Positions 36,961 through 48,955 of a stretch of DNA of 64,000 nucleotides are shown piece after piece. Every line of letters starts with the position of its first letter. Positions within the stretch are counted from its first letter, which is position 1. The notes under the pieces are model-generated. The model was given only the letters and a program-made list of their open reading frames with translations, made no database searches and was not told where the DNA came from. A program made the position numbers and the translations under genes. Source of the DNA: Sisyra terminalis (lineage: Eukaryota; Arthropoda; Insecta; Neuroptera; Sisyridae); NCBI GenBank assembly GCA_958496175.1, contig OY292275.1:12090001-12154000 (forward strand). The letters run 5' to 3'.

Positions 36961-37263
36961 ACGGTATATGGGTAGTACTTCAGAAACACTTATGGCGGCG
37001 CCACATCTTGACGTATTACCCATCATACATTGCATGATTGAGATACCATCTTATATATAATCTTAAAACTTCTTAACAATAATGCGCTGGAAGTGGCAAA
37101 AAAAATAACTAAGCCATGTCTGAAATTTTGAGGATACGAAAACTTAGAAATCGCCTAACTCGTTCGTTTTTTTGTTATTTATTCTTCGTATGTATTTCCT
37201 TCACCTGATAGAATTAAACCATTTCTTATATAAATTTTAACATACAAATTGCTATTTGAAACC
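36961..37263. other. Short unique stretch
   Basis: It includes a small GC-richer patch (atggcggcgccacatc, near 36992). No gene or repeat is recognised. Confidence 0.35.
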
Positions 37264-37430
37264 AAAAGGTGACCGAGTGATCTAGGTGACCCCTTCAAAA
37301 TTGGTAGGTGTTGAGTTTGAATCTCGCATCGAGCAAAGTTTCAGTATTTCTCAATTACGGATTTTTATTAACCCTAGAGTCGCTAAAGACCTTAGTGTTT
37401 ATAATGCGACGGCAAATAACAGTTAAAGAA
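37264..37430 (+). mobile_element. tRNA-derived SINE, copy 1
   Basis: Box A-like gtgaccgagtgatctagg (37269-37286) and box B-like agtttgaatctcg (37314-37326) lie about 45 bp apart, as in a tRNA promoter. The tail, beginning tttctcaattacggattttt, is shared with the minus-strand copy at 58289-58446. Two independent copies with a common tail support a SINE rather than a tRNA pseudogene. It would be transcribed by RNA polymerase III and mobilised by a LINE. Confidence 0.75.
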
Positions 37431-38783
37431 AAGTGATATATAACATAATAAAACTTTTTTTACTATGATTTAGGTGGAGGTTTAAGTTTACAAATTTAAA
37501 ATTTTTGTTTACTTAGTTTAGCACTTTCCTTTTAACATTTAAACTTTAAAGTTCCTTTTTGTGTTTGATACAATATTTTACCTTTTCACCTCTACTACTC
37601 ATTTTTCATTCTTTTACTGTTTTAATTTATTTTTTAAGCATTTTTTTTGGGTCTTAAGCTGAGAAAATATTAAAAACTTAGCTTTTCATGGCTCCAAAGA
37701 AAAAGTGATATTTCTAGCACATATTAACACATTGGATTCATTTGACTTGGGGAATTTTGAATAACCATTCTTCTGATTTGTAATTGAATTGTGATTGAAT
37801 AACCACCCTAGTTCTGACAAGTACTAGGGAATTTTGTTCTAAAATTATTTACTGAATTTAACATTAGACTCCTTGAACATTGGACTCTTTTTATTAAAAA
37901 GATTATTAAAAATAAATATTCATTATAGTTTTCTGTATATTTGTTTTTTCGAATTGATTTTTTTATTGTTTTAAATGAAAGAATGAATAAATTTAAAAAT
38001 TAAAACCAATTTAAACAAGGTCACCTTATCTTTAAATAATTTGACTTCTTCATTGTATCTGCAACTTTAGTTCGCCTTTCCTTCTTCTATCCAAACAAAA
38101 GTATTTAAATTCCTTCAATTACCTCAACTCAAAACTCTCTGTATCATACCAACCAGTTAAAACTGGAAACTTGTATATTTGATATTTCCTTCAAGTTATT
38201 TCAACCGAATGCATTTCTTAAGCGCTAAGCAGTAGAACGACATAAAAGAACCATTTCAAAAGTGAATTATCAAAAGATAAAAGTGTAATTTTCTTCAGTT
38301 TCCCCAACAGCTACAAGTATTATGCATTATTTGTTATTATTACAAAATAAACGGAACAAAACTTTCTGATAAAAACTGTCACAGTTTGCAATCTCTGAAG
38401 AATACGTATAAGTATGTATATATAAAACATTTGAATTCGTGTATAAAAGAAATTTTATTCAATGCAGCACATTTGAACAAAATTGAATTCTTAATATTGT
38501 ATGGTATTAGAGAGTCGATACTGAATATGACAGGCGATGGAGTGGGTTTTCTACGTAATTTTATCAAAACGAACATTTAATAGAAATCATTTTTTCCTTG
38601 ACTAAATCAAACGGAATTTTCAAGGAAATTATTATTATTATTTGTTTCGAAATTAAATATTAAATGAGATATTACGTACTGGGGCAATAAACGGGGAAAT
38701 TTATCAAGTGGGATTCCTGATAATTTTTATGCCTTGTGGAATGTTAAGAGTATGGTTGAAATCGGATATCCAAGTTTAGTAGT
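37431..38783. other. AT-rich stretch, nothing recognised
   Basis: Overlapping short frames on both strands (38379-38580) have no motif. Confidence 0.4.
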
Positions 38784-38811
38784 GTCTCGTCTCGTCTCGT
38801 CTCGTCTCGTC
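38784..38811. repeat. (GTCTC)n microsatellite
   Basis: Five perfect copies of a 5-bp unit, with a partial sixth. Confidence 0.9.
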
Positions 38812-39584
38812 CCTCGATTCGGACATTGATAAATCACACCTTTCTCCCGAACTCCTCTAACGATAAGAGCTTTCATCCACGCGATCGTTTGCACACCGCA
38901 GGATTTAACAACTTTAATGAATATTAAAATCGGTTTCAAACGCTCTATTTAATTTTTTTGAAAAGCTTTTAAGAGAATGGGAGCTTTTGTTTGAGAGAAA
39001 AAAAAAACAGGAAACATAAAGCGATTAATTGATGAAAAATTGGAGATAAAATATCGTTTTTTTTGTTTTAATTACGGATATTAAAAGGTAGATTGATTTT
39101 ATAAATCGGTTGATTGGAATTATCAAGGAAAATTAATGTACAGACGCATTGTTTTAATTTTTTGTTAACACGCAATACTTGAAAATTTTTTTGGTCAAAA
39201 ATATTTTTTGTAAAACCCTCAATTTTTTTTCGCACAGGTTTAACAATTATTTCACAAATTTTCAATTTTTTTAAACGGAATAAACAAGATCATGATTCCT
39301 TTCTTTAATAATTTTGTGCATTTTACCTAAAATGCCTACTTTAAAACTTTTCGGCCTTTTTCTGATACTCCTCTTTACTGAAAACAAAGGCACAATGGTA
39401 AACAAAGTCTGGTAGACAAAGCACCTCTGAATTAAAGCTCCTAAATATGGAGTATTTGTTTTCACATTATTTTTTTAAATCAAAATTTGGCACTAGACAA
39501 TACAAAAGAAAGTAAAGAAATTGATTGGAAAAAGAAGGATATCTGACAGGAACAATTTGCTTTTTCTAAAATTCCAATTTAATT
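38812..39584. other. AT-rich stretch, nothing recognised
   Basis: Short frames only (39068-39465, minus), without motifs. Confidence 0.4.
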
Positions 39585-40027
39585 AAATTTTTGGTATAAG
39601 CTTGGATCAGGAACGTCGAAATTTGAGAATTGTTTTTGAATGGTTTCGATATTATTCCTGTACGCATTGTTCACTCGAATGCAATTTGTACGTACATTTT
39701 GACATGTCAGAAATAAAGTAATGATTGTTATTTTCAAATATGTATTTATATTGTATTATGTAAAATTATATTTTCTAAATAAAGTCTATTTTGGGCAAGT
39801 CCACTTCAGCACACCCACAATTTGGCAACGTTGCGTTTTCGACTTTGTTTTAATTTAATTCGCGATTAAATCGGTCCATAATAAAAATAACCGTCGCTTC
39901 TTCATTTCTGGCTTGTCAAAGTTTACGTACAAATTGCATTCGAGTGAACAATACGTACCCATTCGGAATAGTTATCTACAGTTCGGAATATCTCGACGTT
40001 CCTGATCCAAGCTTATACCAAATTTTT
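39585..40027. mobile_element. Foldback/TIR element, about 440 bp
   Basis: The left arm contains ggtataagcttggatcagga (39593-39612), and further in ttcactcgaatgcaatttgt. The right arm ends with the inverse (tcctgatccaagcttatacc, 40000-40019) and contains the inverse of the second word. The arms are about 115 bp with internal divergence. It is non-coding, has no hammerhead core and is of unknown superfamily. Confidence 0.7.
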
Positions 40028-40164
40028 TTCTTAAACTTACTTCTCGGAATTCAATTCATAATATTGCAAATAAAATATGTCAAATATGTTTAAATTTTAA
40101 ACAGAGGGCCACTCATGAAATCAAATTCTCTTTCTTTTACCTATCGAGGGGATGAAATTAAAAA

Positions 40165-40210
40165 AAAATACCTTCATCAAGTTAGCACTACATTTTTGAA
40201 ATTAGGAGAA
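40165..40210 (+). repeat. Partial copy of the next foldback element's arm
   Basis: The word catcaagttagcactacatt matches the left arm of the 40438 element. It is a truncated third copy. Confidence 0.55.
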
Positions 40211-40437
40211 AATAACTACGAAATATTTCGGTGTTATTTGTCGTTCAAAAGTTCTGAAAAATAAAATTTGTCACTTGTAAATTTTCCAGGAAGACCCTTT
40301 GTAATGCTTACTTGGCGTTTAGAGCTTTTCTATATATATTAAAATCTCAAAATTTTTATTTCGCCTTTAATTGGTGTTTTTTTGTTGCTTGAAATTTTTT
40401 AAATAAAAAATTTTGGCACTTGTCTATTTTCCACATT

Positions 40438-40748
40438 ACAATAGTTTCAGAATAATTGAACTAAGCTTTTGAAAATAACAACAATAAAATGGCTTCAAAC
40501 GTCTACGTAAAGTATCTAATTGTTTTTATATGTCCATCAAGTTAGCACTACACTTTTGGAATTTGGAAAAAAAAACATCAATTAATGGTGAATTATTTTT
40601 TTTTTAGTTATTTCTTTCCAAATTCCAAAAGTTTAATGCTAACTTGATGGACGTATAAAAACAATTAGATACTTTACGTAGATGTTGGGAGCTATTTTAA
40701 TGTTGCTTTTTTCAAAAGCTTAGGTCCATTGTTTTCAAACTATTTCAC
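40438..40748. mobile_element. Foldback element, arms about 140 bp
   Basis: The left arm carries ctacgtaaagtatctaattg and ccatcaagttagcactac. The right arm is its inverse (ctaacttgatgg, then caattagatactttacgtag). The outer parts (aatagttt, aagcttttgaaaa) pair more loosely. The loop near 40580-40605 is T-rich. Non-coding. Confidence 0.75.
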
Positions 40749-42242
40749 GCGTACTATTTTTCATAACACAGAAATTTATATGAGGAGTACCTAATTATTT
40801 TTGTAAGAAAGATCAGTAATGTCGACATAGAATTTAGTTCAAAATATAAAATTTAAAAATCATTGGTATTACATAAAATGCGAAGACGTAGTACACCACC
40901 AAATAAGTTTTGAAACCGCTGGCTTAGGCTTCTTGTAAAATTATACCATACATAATTTGCTATACTAGTGTGACTATTTTCTCATGAATGTGTGCTTGAC
41001 TTCAGGGAAGAATTTCAATTAATCCTTTCGTCTAGGCCTTTTTCTATGAAAGCTTAGTTTACTATCTATGATATCAATTATTTCTTTATTCCATATTTAG
41101 GTATTTTACTTAAAAATTTTTTCTTTCCACCGTAGGAGGTCGTTTTTCTTTTCGTTTACTTCAGTGGCTCAATGTTGCTAAGTTTATGATTTTATCTGAT
41201 TTTTTTTTGCATTCTATTATTTTTCATGATCCCAGTCCAAAGATCTTTAGATACAATTTATCTTTCTTTGTTCCTGAAAACCGATTAATACTTTTTCTCT
41301 CTCAAAAGTTGTTATTCTTGTTATTGAACGCAATTTTTTCCAGAGCAATTGAATTAATTATTTTCCGTAGTTTTATCAATTTCAATGATAGATTGTCAAT
41401 GATTGATAGCCTTGGTGGACTTTAATTATGATGGGGAGACTCCTGAAACTCTTGAATTAAATCAAATTTTCGAGTCTTTTACTCGTTAGTATGATATAAA
41501 GGGATGTTTATTGTTGAAAATTCTTATAATTTTTTAGTTTTCTTTATCCAATATCTTATTCTTTTTAATCTCACACAATACTATTTTGAAAGAAAATTTC
41601 CTTTAATAGTTTTATTCTTTATAGCTAAGACTTTCAATTATACAAGTTAGCTGAGATTAAAATTAAAGAACTTATTGATTACTAAAATTTGAAAATGGAA
41701 AAAAAGAAAATCTTATGAACATTGGTTTTGCGACAAAAAATATTTTTGAGGAGGAAAGAAGAAACGCTTATTGTATTGAAGAATAAAATAAGAATAGATA
41801 TTTACTTGTGCAACAACGTAGATGGAAAAATTTAACCGACATTTGGAAAATGAAAAAAAAAACTTTTTTAATATAAGTTGGCAAGTTGCAAATACTTTTT
41901 ATTGTACCGAAAATTTATCAAATAATTTCCATGGCTTTTTATTCTTTTTAATATAACTTTACTTTGCGGTAAAAGCATTAAGAATGAGATATGACAAAAC
42001 GCTTTTAAGGAGTACAAGCTTTTAGTTTTTGATGCAATTAATGCGTAGAAAAATTTATCCTAATTTTACAGACAATTTCTTAGAAACATTTTTTACATTC
42101 TGTTAAGCACATATTGTATCAATCGAATAAAATATAAAAGGCTTTGTTCTCAGTTTTTTCTAGAAATTTTATATGAAAATTATAAAAAAAAATTAATGTA
42201 AGGATACTTATTGTGGAGTATATAATAAAATATTCATTATTT
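40749..42242. other. AT-rich stretch, nothing recognised
   Basis: A frame at 41186-41425 is T-rich and hydrophobic by composition only. No repeat ends are seen. Confidence 0.4.
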
Positions 42243-43262
42243 GGGTCAGTCCAAATAAAGTGGTCCAAAAATAAATAAAATGGTTGCTCGACCATTTAAA
42301 AAAAAATTGTGTGTTATCACCCCAACACGTTGGTAGTTCTAATTCATCATTATTTTAATTTTATTGTTTTTAGTTTTCCAGTGGTGGCCATATTAGTTTT
42401 ATTAGGCGCAGATATTTTTTATTTTTTAAGGGTTTGCGGGAACTTGATTATCTCAGGCCCTATTTGTCCTATCAAAATGAAATTAAAAGCAGTGGGTTCA
42501 TGAAAATATAAGCTATAAGGTTGTAATAAGACGTTTTCACTTAAATGTAATTGTAAGGGGTGAAATTTCAGCCTACAGTTTTAGCTCTCATTTCTAAAAA
42601 CTCCCATTTTCATGGAAAGATTGTGAAGGAAGGGAAAGAGTCTACACGTTAAAACTTTTTTTACAAACAATTAGTTACTAGTTGTATTCAAAAACAAAAT
42701 TTGAAGGCTGAGACTTTAAGCCTTTTTAAAATAAAAAATAACAAAAATTGGAAATTTTCAAAATTTGCAATTTTCTGAGCTCAATATCTCTGGTGGGGGA
42801 CCAGATAAAAATCTGAAATATCAACTCATTATAGTACTGTATGACAGTATTGAGCACCTAAAATTTGTAGTTTGAGATTTGACTAGGACCAGAGGTATTG
42901 CAAGCACAAAATGTCAAAATAATGCATACTTTATTAGGTGACTATAATGTATTTAACCTTTTAATAAGTGACGTATACTTGGCAAAAAGGGCATTTTACA
43001 CAAAACAACATATACTCTGGGCTAACTGTTATTCAAATGACAAAAAAGGCCTGAGATAATCAAGTTTCGCAAACCCTTAAAAGTGCGAAAATGTCTGCGC
43101 CTAGTAAAACTAAAATGGCCACCACCGGAAAACTAAAAACAAATAAATTAAAATAATGATGAATTTGAACTACCAACATGTTGGGGTGACAGCAAAAAAA
43201 ATATCAGAATTAAAAAAAATAATCAAGCGCCCAGTGCTGGACCAACTGAATTGGACTGGGCC
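42243..43262. mobile_element. Long-TIR element, about 1 kb, superfamily unclear
   Basis: The left end gggtcagtccaa (with gtggtcca further in) and the right end ttggactgggcc are inverted. The arms continue inward for about 230 bp (left gattatctcaggcc, right ggcctgagataatc), with divergence increasing toward the centre. The GGxxCAGTCCAA ends could be Tc1/mariner-like or Merlin-like; the target duplication is not clear. No transposase is seen. Confidence 0.7.
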
Positions 43263-43639
43263 ATTTGCGATTTTTATAACAAAATTATCTTGATTTACGA
43301 ATATTATCAGACAAATATTGCATTTAATATAAGATACAACTCAGAAGCATTGATCACGAGTATTCAGGAGTTTTTTTAATATTCCAACCAACAAAATGAG
43401 ATTAAAATGTGTTAAATGATTCAATAATTAAATGAGGACATACTCTTATCTAACTATAGAATCTATTCTATAAAAAAATCATAAAGATTACAATAAATCA
43501 AAGACAATATTACGCAGAGACTTAGGGGAACGAAAACACCAAAAAAGTGATTAATAATGCAAAATAGCATTTAAATTTAAGGGGTATTGATATTATTTAC
43601 GATAAATTGGTTGTGTCCATAATTTATATAAATTTATTT
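43263..43639. other. AT-rich stretch, nothing recognised
   Basis: Spacer between two foldback elements, with no features. Confidence 0.4.
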
Positions 43640-43697
43640 ATTTTTAGTAGGATAGTGGACATGAAAGGATGTAGATCCATATACTAATTATTAATTT

Positions 43698-43737
43698 AGC
43701 GACACATTTCGGTCTTTTATTAGACCTTCATCAGGCT
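43698..43737 (-). ncRNA. Hammerhead ribozyme-like core (family C, left arm)
   Basis: Minus strand, in order: stem I AGC (43737-43735), CTGATGA (43734-43728), stem II GGTCT/AGACC (perfect, within 43727-43711), GAA (43710-43708), ATGTGT (43707-43702), cleavage C (43701) after GT, stem I partner GCT. It has the classical GTC cleavage triplet. Confidence 0.6.
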
Positions 43738-44058
43738 TCTAAAATCATACAAACACATGTATTACAGAATCCTTCAAAACATTATTAGTTGTTAAATTAC
43801 CTTAATATGAAGTATACAATATACATCACAATAACATCGATTTTTTTTCTTATCGCACACATACATTACAATTTTTTTTTAAATTAAAATTTTAATATAT
43901 AAAAAAAATAATTTAAAAAAAAATTGTAATGTATGTGTGCGATAAGAAAAAAAAATCGATATTATTGTGATGTATATTGTATACTTCATATTAAGGTAAT
44001 TTAACAACTAATAATGCTTTGAAGGATTCTGTAATACATGTGTTTGTATGATTTTAGA

Positions 44059-44098
44059 AGCCTGATGAAGGTCTAATAAAAGAACGAAACGTGTCGCT
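44059..44098 (+). ncRNA. Hammerhead ribozyme-like core (family C, right arm)
   Basis: In order: stem I AGC (44059-44061), CTGATGA (44062-44068), stem II GGTCT/AGAAC with one mismatch (44070-44085), GAA (44086-44088), ACGTGT (44089-44094), C (44095), stem I partner GCT (44096-44098). AC and GT inside ACGTGT can form a two-pair stem III ending in a GTC triplet. Confidence 0.6.
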
Positions 44099-44161
44099 AA
44101 ATTAATAATTAGTATATGGATCTACATCCTTTCATGTCCACTATCTTACTAAAAATAAATA

Positions 44162-45324
44162 AAAAAAAGAAGATATTATTAACGTTTGAAAAAAAAGGTA
44201 CTAAATCTTCGAATCTTGAATGTGATTAAAAATAACCCAATGGTCCAAATCTATTATAGAAGATATAAGATGATAAAAGTAAGATAAGATGTTTTTTTTT
44301 TTTTTTTTTCAACTACTTAAGTACTTTCTAATGTTAAAGTCTATCCCCGAATTTTTACCAATAACATTTTTTTTTTAACAAAATATTCAACTTTTGAATT
44401 TCGTCAATTTTCACCCAATAATCAAAGCTCTAAATCGATTCAAAACAATCACCACTTCTAGGCAATTTCATTCCTATTCCTCCTTTATCAGATCGACCAA
44501 TGTGAAATTAATTTCATCCAATTGAATTGTCCGCATTGAAAAATATTTATTTGTTCAAAACGATAATAGCGAACTAATTTAAATTTCACATGCGAATGTT
44601 TGAAATGACGGATGGAAATTGTGCAAACTTAATTAAAATTAAATGTTTTTCTCGTTAATTGAATTGTCTTTCAACTGAATTATTCAATTGATTGTTTCGC
44701 GCCAAGTACGCCCTTATTTACTATTATTACGACTCGTCTCTTTCGATTTTTACATTGTTTACCGAATCGTACGAGAAATGCATACAAATTTCGTGATTTA
44801 ACGATTCCACTTTATAAGGTGTGAATTATTTTAAATGAAAAAATCAACATGCACATAAAGCAAATGAGATAATCTTGACTGGTGGAACGAATGAAAAAAA
44901 TGGAATTTGTTTCAATTTTTTCCCGTTTTTTTTCTATGTAATAATTTTGTTTTAATGAAGCTACATGAATATGATATCTTTTTGCTTGATTAATAAATGT
45001 TCAGAGGATTCATCCATCAAGTGAAATTAATCTGTTTCGTCGCTATAAATAATCGATAATGTCTCGTATATACTTACTATACACATTTATCAATCATAAT
45101 ACTTCCTGACATATATTCACAATTTACTTTTTATAAGGCTCTTCGTTAATCTTAAATCAATGTCCAAGAAAATAGCATACAATAGTTTTCCTCTCCTAGT
45201 TAATTATGCAGGACGTCTCGGATTTTAACAGGCAAAAAGAAAACATCAGTTTTATTTCAAAGGGTACAAGTATGATGAATCGATCCTGGAAATATATTTT
45301 AATAATACTTAAGAGGTACGTAGG
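44162..45324. other. AT-rich stretch with an 18-nt T run
   Basis: Poly-T at 44292-44309. No gene or repeat termini are recognised otherwise. Confidence 0.4.
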
Positions 45325-46237
45325 TAAGGGAGACTGGGTACAAAAGTAACGGCGGGACGAAAGTAACAAATGCTTTCTAGGCTTATCCAATGTGCGAACA
45401 TCGTTTTGCTGCCATCAAGTGATAGCCTAGAGCACCCCCTCAATCGCATTAAGTCAACGCGTGCGCAGTGCGTTGTTAGGTTATATAATAGGACGTAATG
45501 TGTTTTAACGAGCCAAAAGTAAGTTTTTCGATGTTTTCTTATTTATTGTTTGCATAGTCTTAAAAGGATCATAATAATCCGAATGTTTGCATATTCATTC
45601 TTGATTATATAAATTGTACATTGTTTAAATTCATTTTTGTCTAGCACGTTCCGTTTTAGGGTTATATTACAAGCTTTATTAAAAATGAGAATGGGGAGAA
45701 AAGTAACATAGCCCCTTAGGGTACAAAATTAATGTGTTACTTTTGTCCTCGTAATGATTTTATTATAAACATCACATTTTTATGGATATCTACTTCAATA
45801 GAATGGTTTTCGATAATATCCGTATCGGTAGTTCTTTATGTAGTAGTTCTTATGCGTTGTCGCGGCATTCTATTGATTAATGTCCTTAAAATATATATTT
45901 TTTGAGTATTTAAAATGCTGAATTTGGTTTATATCATTAATATAAAGTCTTTAAATAAGTAATTTGTTGATTTAACTTGTACTATGTTTTCATTAGCAAC
46001 CCTTAGCAGTCTTGTTACTTTCGACCCACAACGTGTTACTTTCGACCCGCCTACGTGGTCGAAAGTAACAATTGACAATTTTTTTTAACTCTATGTTATT
46101 CATATAAAACGTACCATAATTTAATAAATCAAGTTACTATTGTGAAGAACACATGTGGTTATATTCATGTAATGGCAACACCCAGCCAGAAATCAAGGTA
46201 AAAGTACAAATTGTTACTTTTGTACCCAGCCTCCCCT
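45325..46237. mobile_element. TIR element with repeated subterminal GTTACTTTYG words
   Basis: The left end, gactgggtacaaaagtaac after aaggga, is inverted at the right end (gttacttttgtacccagc, then ctcccct). Near the left end come cgggacgaaagtaac and related words. Near the right end, gttactttcgaccc occurs twice (46014-46046) and again inverted at 46060-46070. Such clustered words are typical transposase-binding sites. The element is about 910 bp, non-coding and of unassigned superfamily. Confidence 0.7.
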
Positions 46238-47699
46238 ACTAACAAAATACAATGATCTTGAAATTTTCTGTATTATATCTCAGTTGGTTTTTGTGAAAAA
46301 AAAAAAATAGAAACTTTAATTCTTTGAATTTACAGAAAATATGATTTGAAGGTTTATAATGGCTTTTCTATAAAAAATTAACCAAACAGCTTTATGAATT
46401 CTACAAAAAAATAAAGTAAAGGTACATGTTTCAGCTGAACTATATTATTACACTTAGTTGTTTAAATATACTCATTTAATTATTTTATTCATGTATAGTC
46501 GCTTCAACTGCGAGATATGATATTTATATGCATATTTATATATCTATACAAAAAGAATCCATCTACTTATACTTACACTAAAACATTGCTATCATTGCTA
46601 CCAAAATTATAGTCGAAAATGGTCCTAGAAATTATAAAGCTCGAACAAAATTATTTGCTCTTTGTTCTCTACTACTGCTAGACTTTCCACCAAGTCCATA
46701 TATAACTCTATATATACGATTTGCTCATTTATTTTATTAGAGTAATTGTTTCAGATTATAATGAGAGCACAAGAATGGAATAATTAGCTTGCAACATAAC
46801 TTTTTAAACTTTATCCTTTGCACGTCCGCTCATATTATCTTCGAACTAAGCAATAATTGACTTTGTTCATTGCTATAAAGCTCATAACGTTAAGAATAAC
46901 ACAAAAAGAAAATACGGTCGTAATCTTTCCTTTAATTTTTATGCGGTTATATCTTTAACAGTCCGTCATAAATTTGAGTCTACGAGGCAATTTTTTTTCA
47001 TACAATCTCAGAAAAGAACATAATTTTTTATTATCTTAAAACCCATAAAAGAATTCATAGAAAAATAAATTAAAGCAAACAATTGAGATTTGTAATATTT
47101 AAATATTGTAGTTGGAGGTTTATTTTGAGTGATATATAAATGTCTTGTTAGTTTTTGGTGAGTGTTGCGAAATTGGTTAAAGTTTATAAATTTGAACGGA
47201 TAAATATTGGCATAGGGGTAAGCTGGGAAGTTATTGAAAAACGATGTTAGTTTTGAGGGATTTAACAAGGTGAAATTAGTTAAACCGTTTGTTGTAATTT
47301 AGTGGTTTGTTTAACGAACTTAGTTGTGTTGGCTTAATACTCTTTTAGCGTTGTAATGACAGCAGTTGTTAACAATTCTTTGAAATTGTTCAAGCAATTA
47401 AGATTAGAAAATTGTTTTAAGATTAAATTAATATAAGAAATAAGTATACAAAAATCCAATGAAAAGTTTTACATCTGATTTTTTAAAGTTTACAGCACGC
47501 AATGTGAAAAGAAATTGTTTTTTATTTTATTGATTTCAACGGACTATTGAAAGATTTTGTCATCAAACAATATACTTAATACATAATGTTTAAAACTAAT
47601 ATCAAAACATAACGTAGCTGTTAATTTTTAACTTTAGTTGATGAAATTTAAGAAATATTCATTTGACAATGCAAAAAAGGTATTTTAATTTTAAAATAC
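46238..47699. other. AT-rich stretch, nothing recognised
   Basis: A frame at 47008-47268 (minus) is unremarkable. No repeat ends are seen. Confidence 0.4.
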
Positions 47700-48955
47700 C
47701 TAAAACGAACTCCTATGCCCCGGCATTAAATGACGTCATAGTACTGAAAATTCAAAATTTCATGGACGTTTTCCTATGACAAATGTACTAAAATACAAGC
47801 AGTAAGGCAGCTTAAATCGTTTAAATTAAATGTTAATGATCAAAACTATTAACTATAATTGAAATTTTGTGTGTTAGATATATTTTATTTAACTTCGTGA
47901 ATTTTTTAAAAAAGAAAAAACATGTAAATTTTTTTTAAGAAATCATTTTACAATTTGTTATCTGAGCAACGAAGTAGTGAAATCATGGTTGTTATTTTTT
48001 CTGAATTTTGCCCTTTTTTATACTTTAATTATATACCCAAATTTCAATCATTTTTTTTTAATTATTTTAAATCGCTTCAACAGCTTGGTCATTCGCGACT
48101 AAAAGTTGATAGCTTTTACAATTTTACATTCATCTTTAACATAAAAAGTATTAAAACAACATATCAAGGAATTCAATAGTAATTATTTACAGAGAAAAAA
48201 ATTAAATAAATAGATTATCCTACTCATTGAAAACAGGAAACAGAAATAATTTATTCAATTAAATTGGTTCCTTCATTCTTAATATATTTTCTGGTTTATA
48301 ATTTTTTTTCCACTTATTTGCAAATTAAGACAAGAGGGTGAAATTTGAGACATAAATATACCTTTTTAGTAACAATATATCCTTCAAAAATGATCCAAAT
48401 ACCTTTCAGAGACTGATTTTTAATTGTTCTTGTCGTATGGGTTTTTCTAAACTTTTCGAATAAGTCATTTTTTTATATTTTGAAAAATTATTATTTTTAT
48501 TTCTCTCCAAATTGTAGACATATTTTGATTGATTAGTGAAAATAAAGTTTCCCTTAAAAGCTTATTGTAAATCCATAAACAATGACATAATAATTTTCCT
48601 CTTTTTCCAGCTAAGTCAATACTTTTTAAATATTTGGGAAATCAATCACTGGATCTTGCTTCAAATTGCAATTATAGTTTGATTGTTTGAAAAAAACAGT
48701 TTTTCGTACATCTATTAAGAAACCCAGTATTGAAATGTTTAATAAAAAAGCTTAGCTTAAACGTACATTAAATACTGTTAACTTCTATCTCATTAAATGT
48801 TGAGAGTATTTTTTATGGTCAAAAATGTTTTTTATCGCGAAAATGTGTAAAATTGTCTAAATTATAATTGTTTATAAGGCAATCACTCAATAATCTGTTT
48901 ATATCTCGGTTTTAATAAATGGATTGTGATGTCACAGAAGACCCATAAGCGTACC
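47700..48955 (-). repeat. Dispersed repeat copy 2 (partner of 22250-22745)
   Basis: The ends match the first copy on the opposite strand: ccggcattaaatgacgtcat with agtactg at 47718-47745, and ggattgtgatgtcacagaag at 48922-48941. The middle (about 1.2 kb) is much longer than in copy 1 and is not recognisably related, so it contains an insertion or copy 1 is deleted. Confidence 0.45.

Larger units (their letters stand above)
43640..44161. mobile_element. Foldback element, family C, with two outward hammerhead-like cores
   Basis: Two arms of about 245 bp (43640-43885 and 43915-44161) are near-perfect inverses: outer word agtaggatagtggacatgaa, inner word tcgcacacatacattacaat. The AT-rich loop is about 30 nt. 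Each arm carries one hammerhead-like core, minus strand on the left and plus strand on the right. High arm identity suggests a young element or arm-to-arm conversion. Non-coding. Confidence 0.8.

Noticed and set aside
38379..38580. Opposing frames of 64-65 codons on both strands
   Set aside because: Mirror frames over the same bases with no motif; chance.
38784..38811. (GTCTC)n as a CRISPR-like or regulatory array
   Set aside because: Perfect 5-bp units with no spacers; a simple microsatellite.
43640..44161. Family C hairpin as a microRNA precursor
   Set aside because: Arms of 245 bp are far longer than animal pre-miRNAs, and the hammerhead cores explain the arms better.
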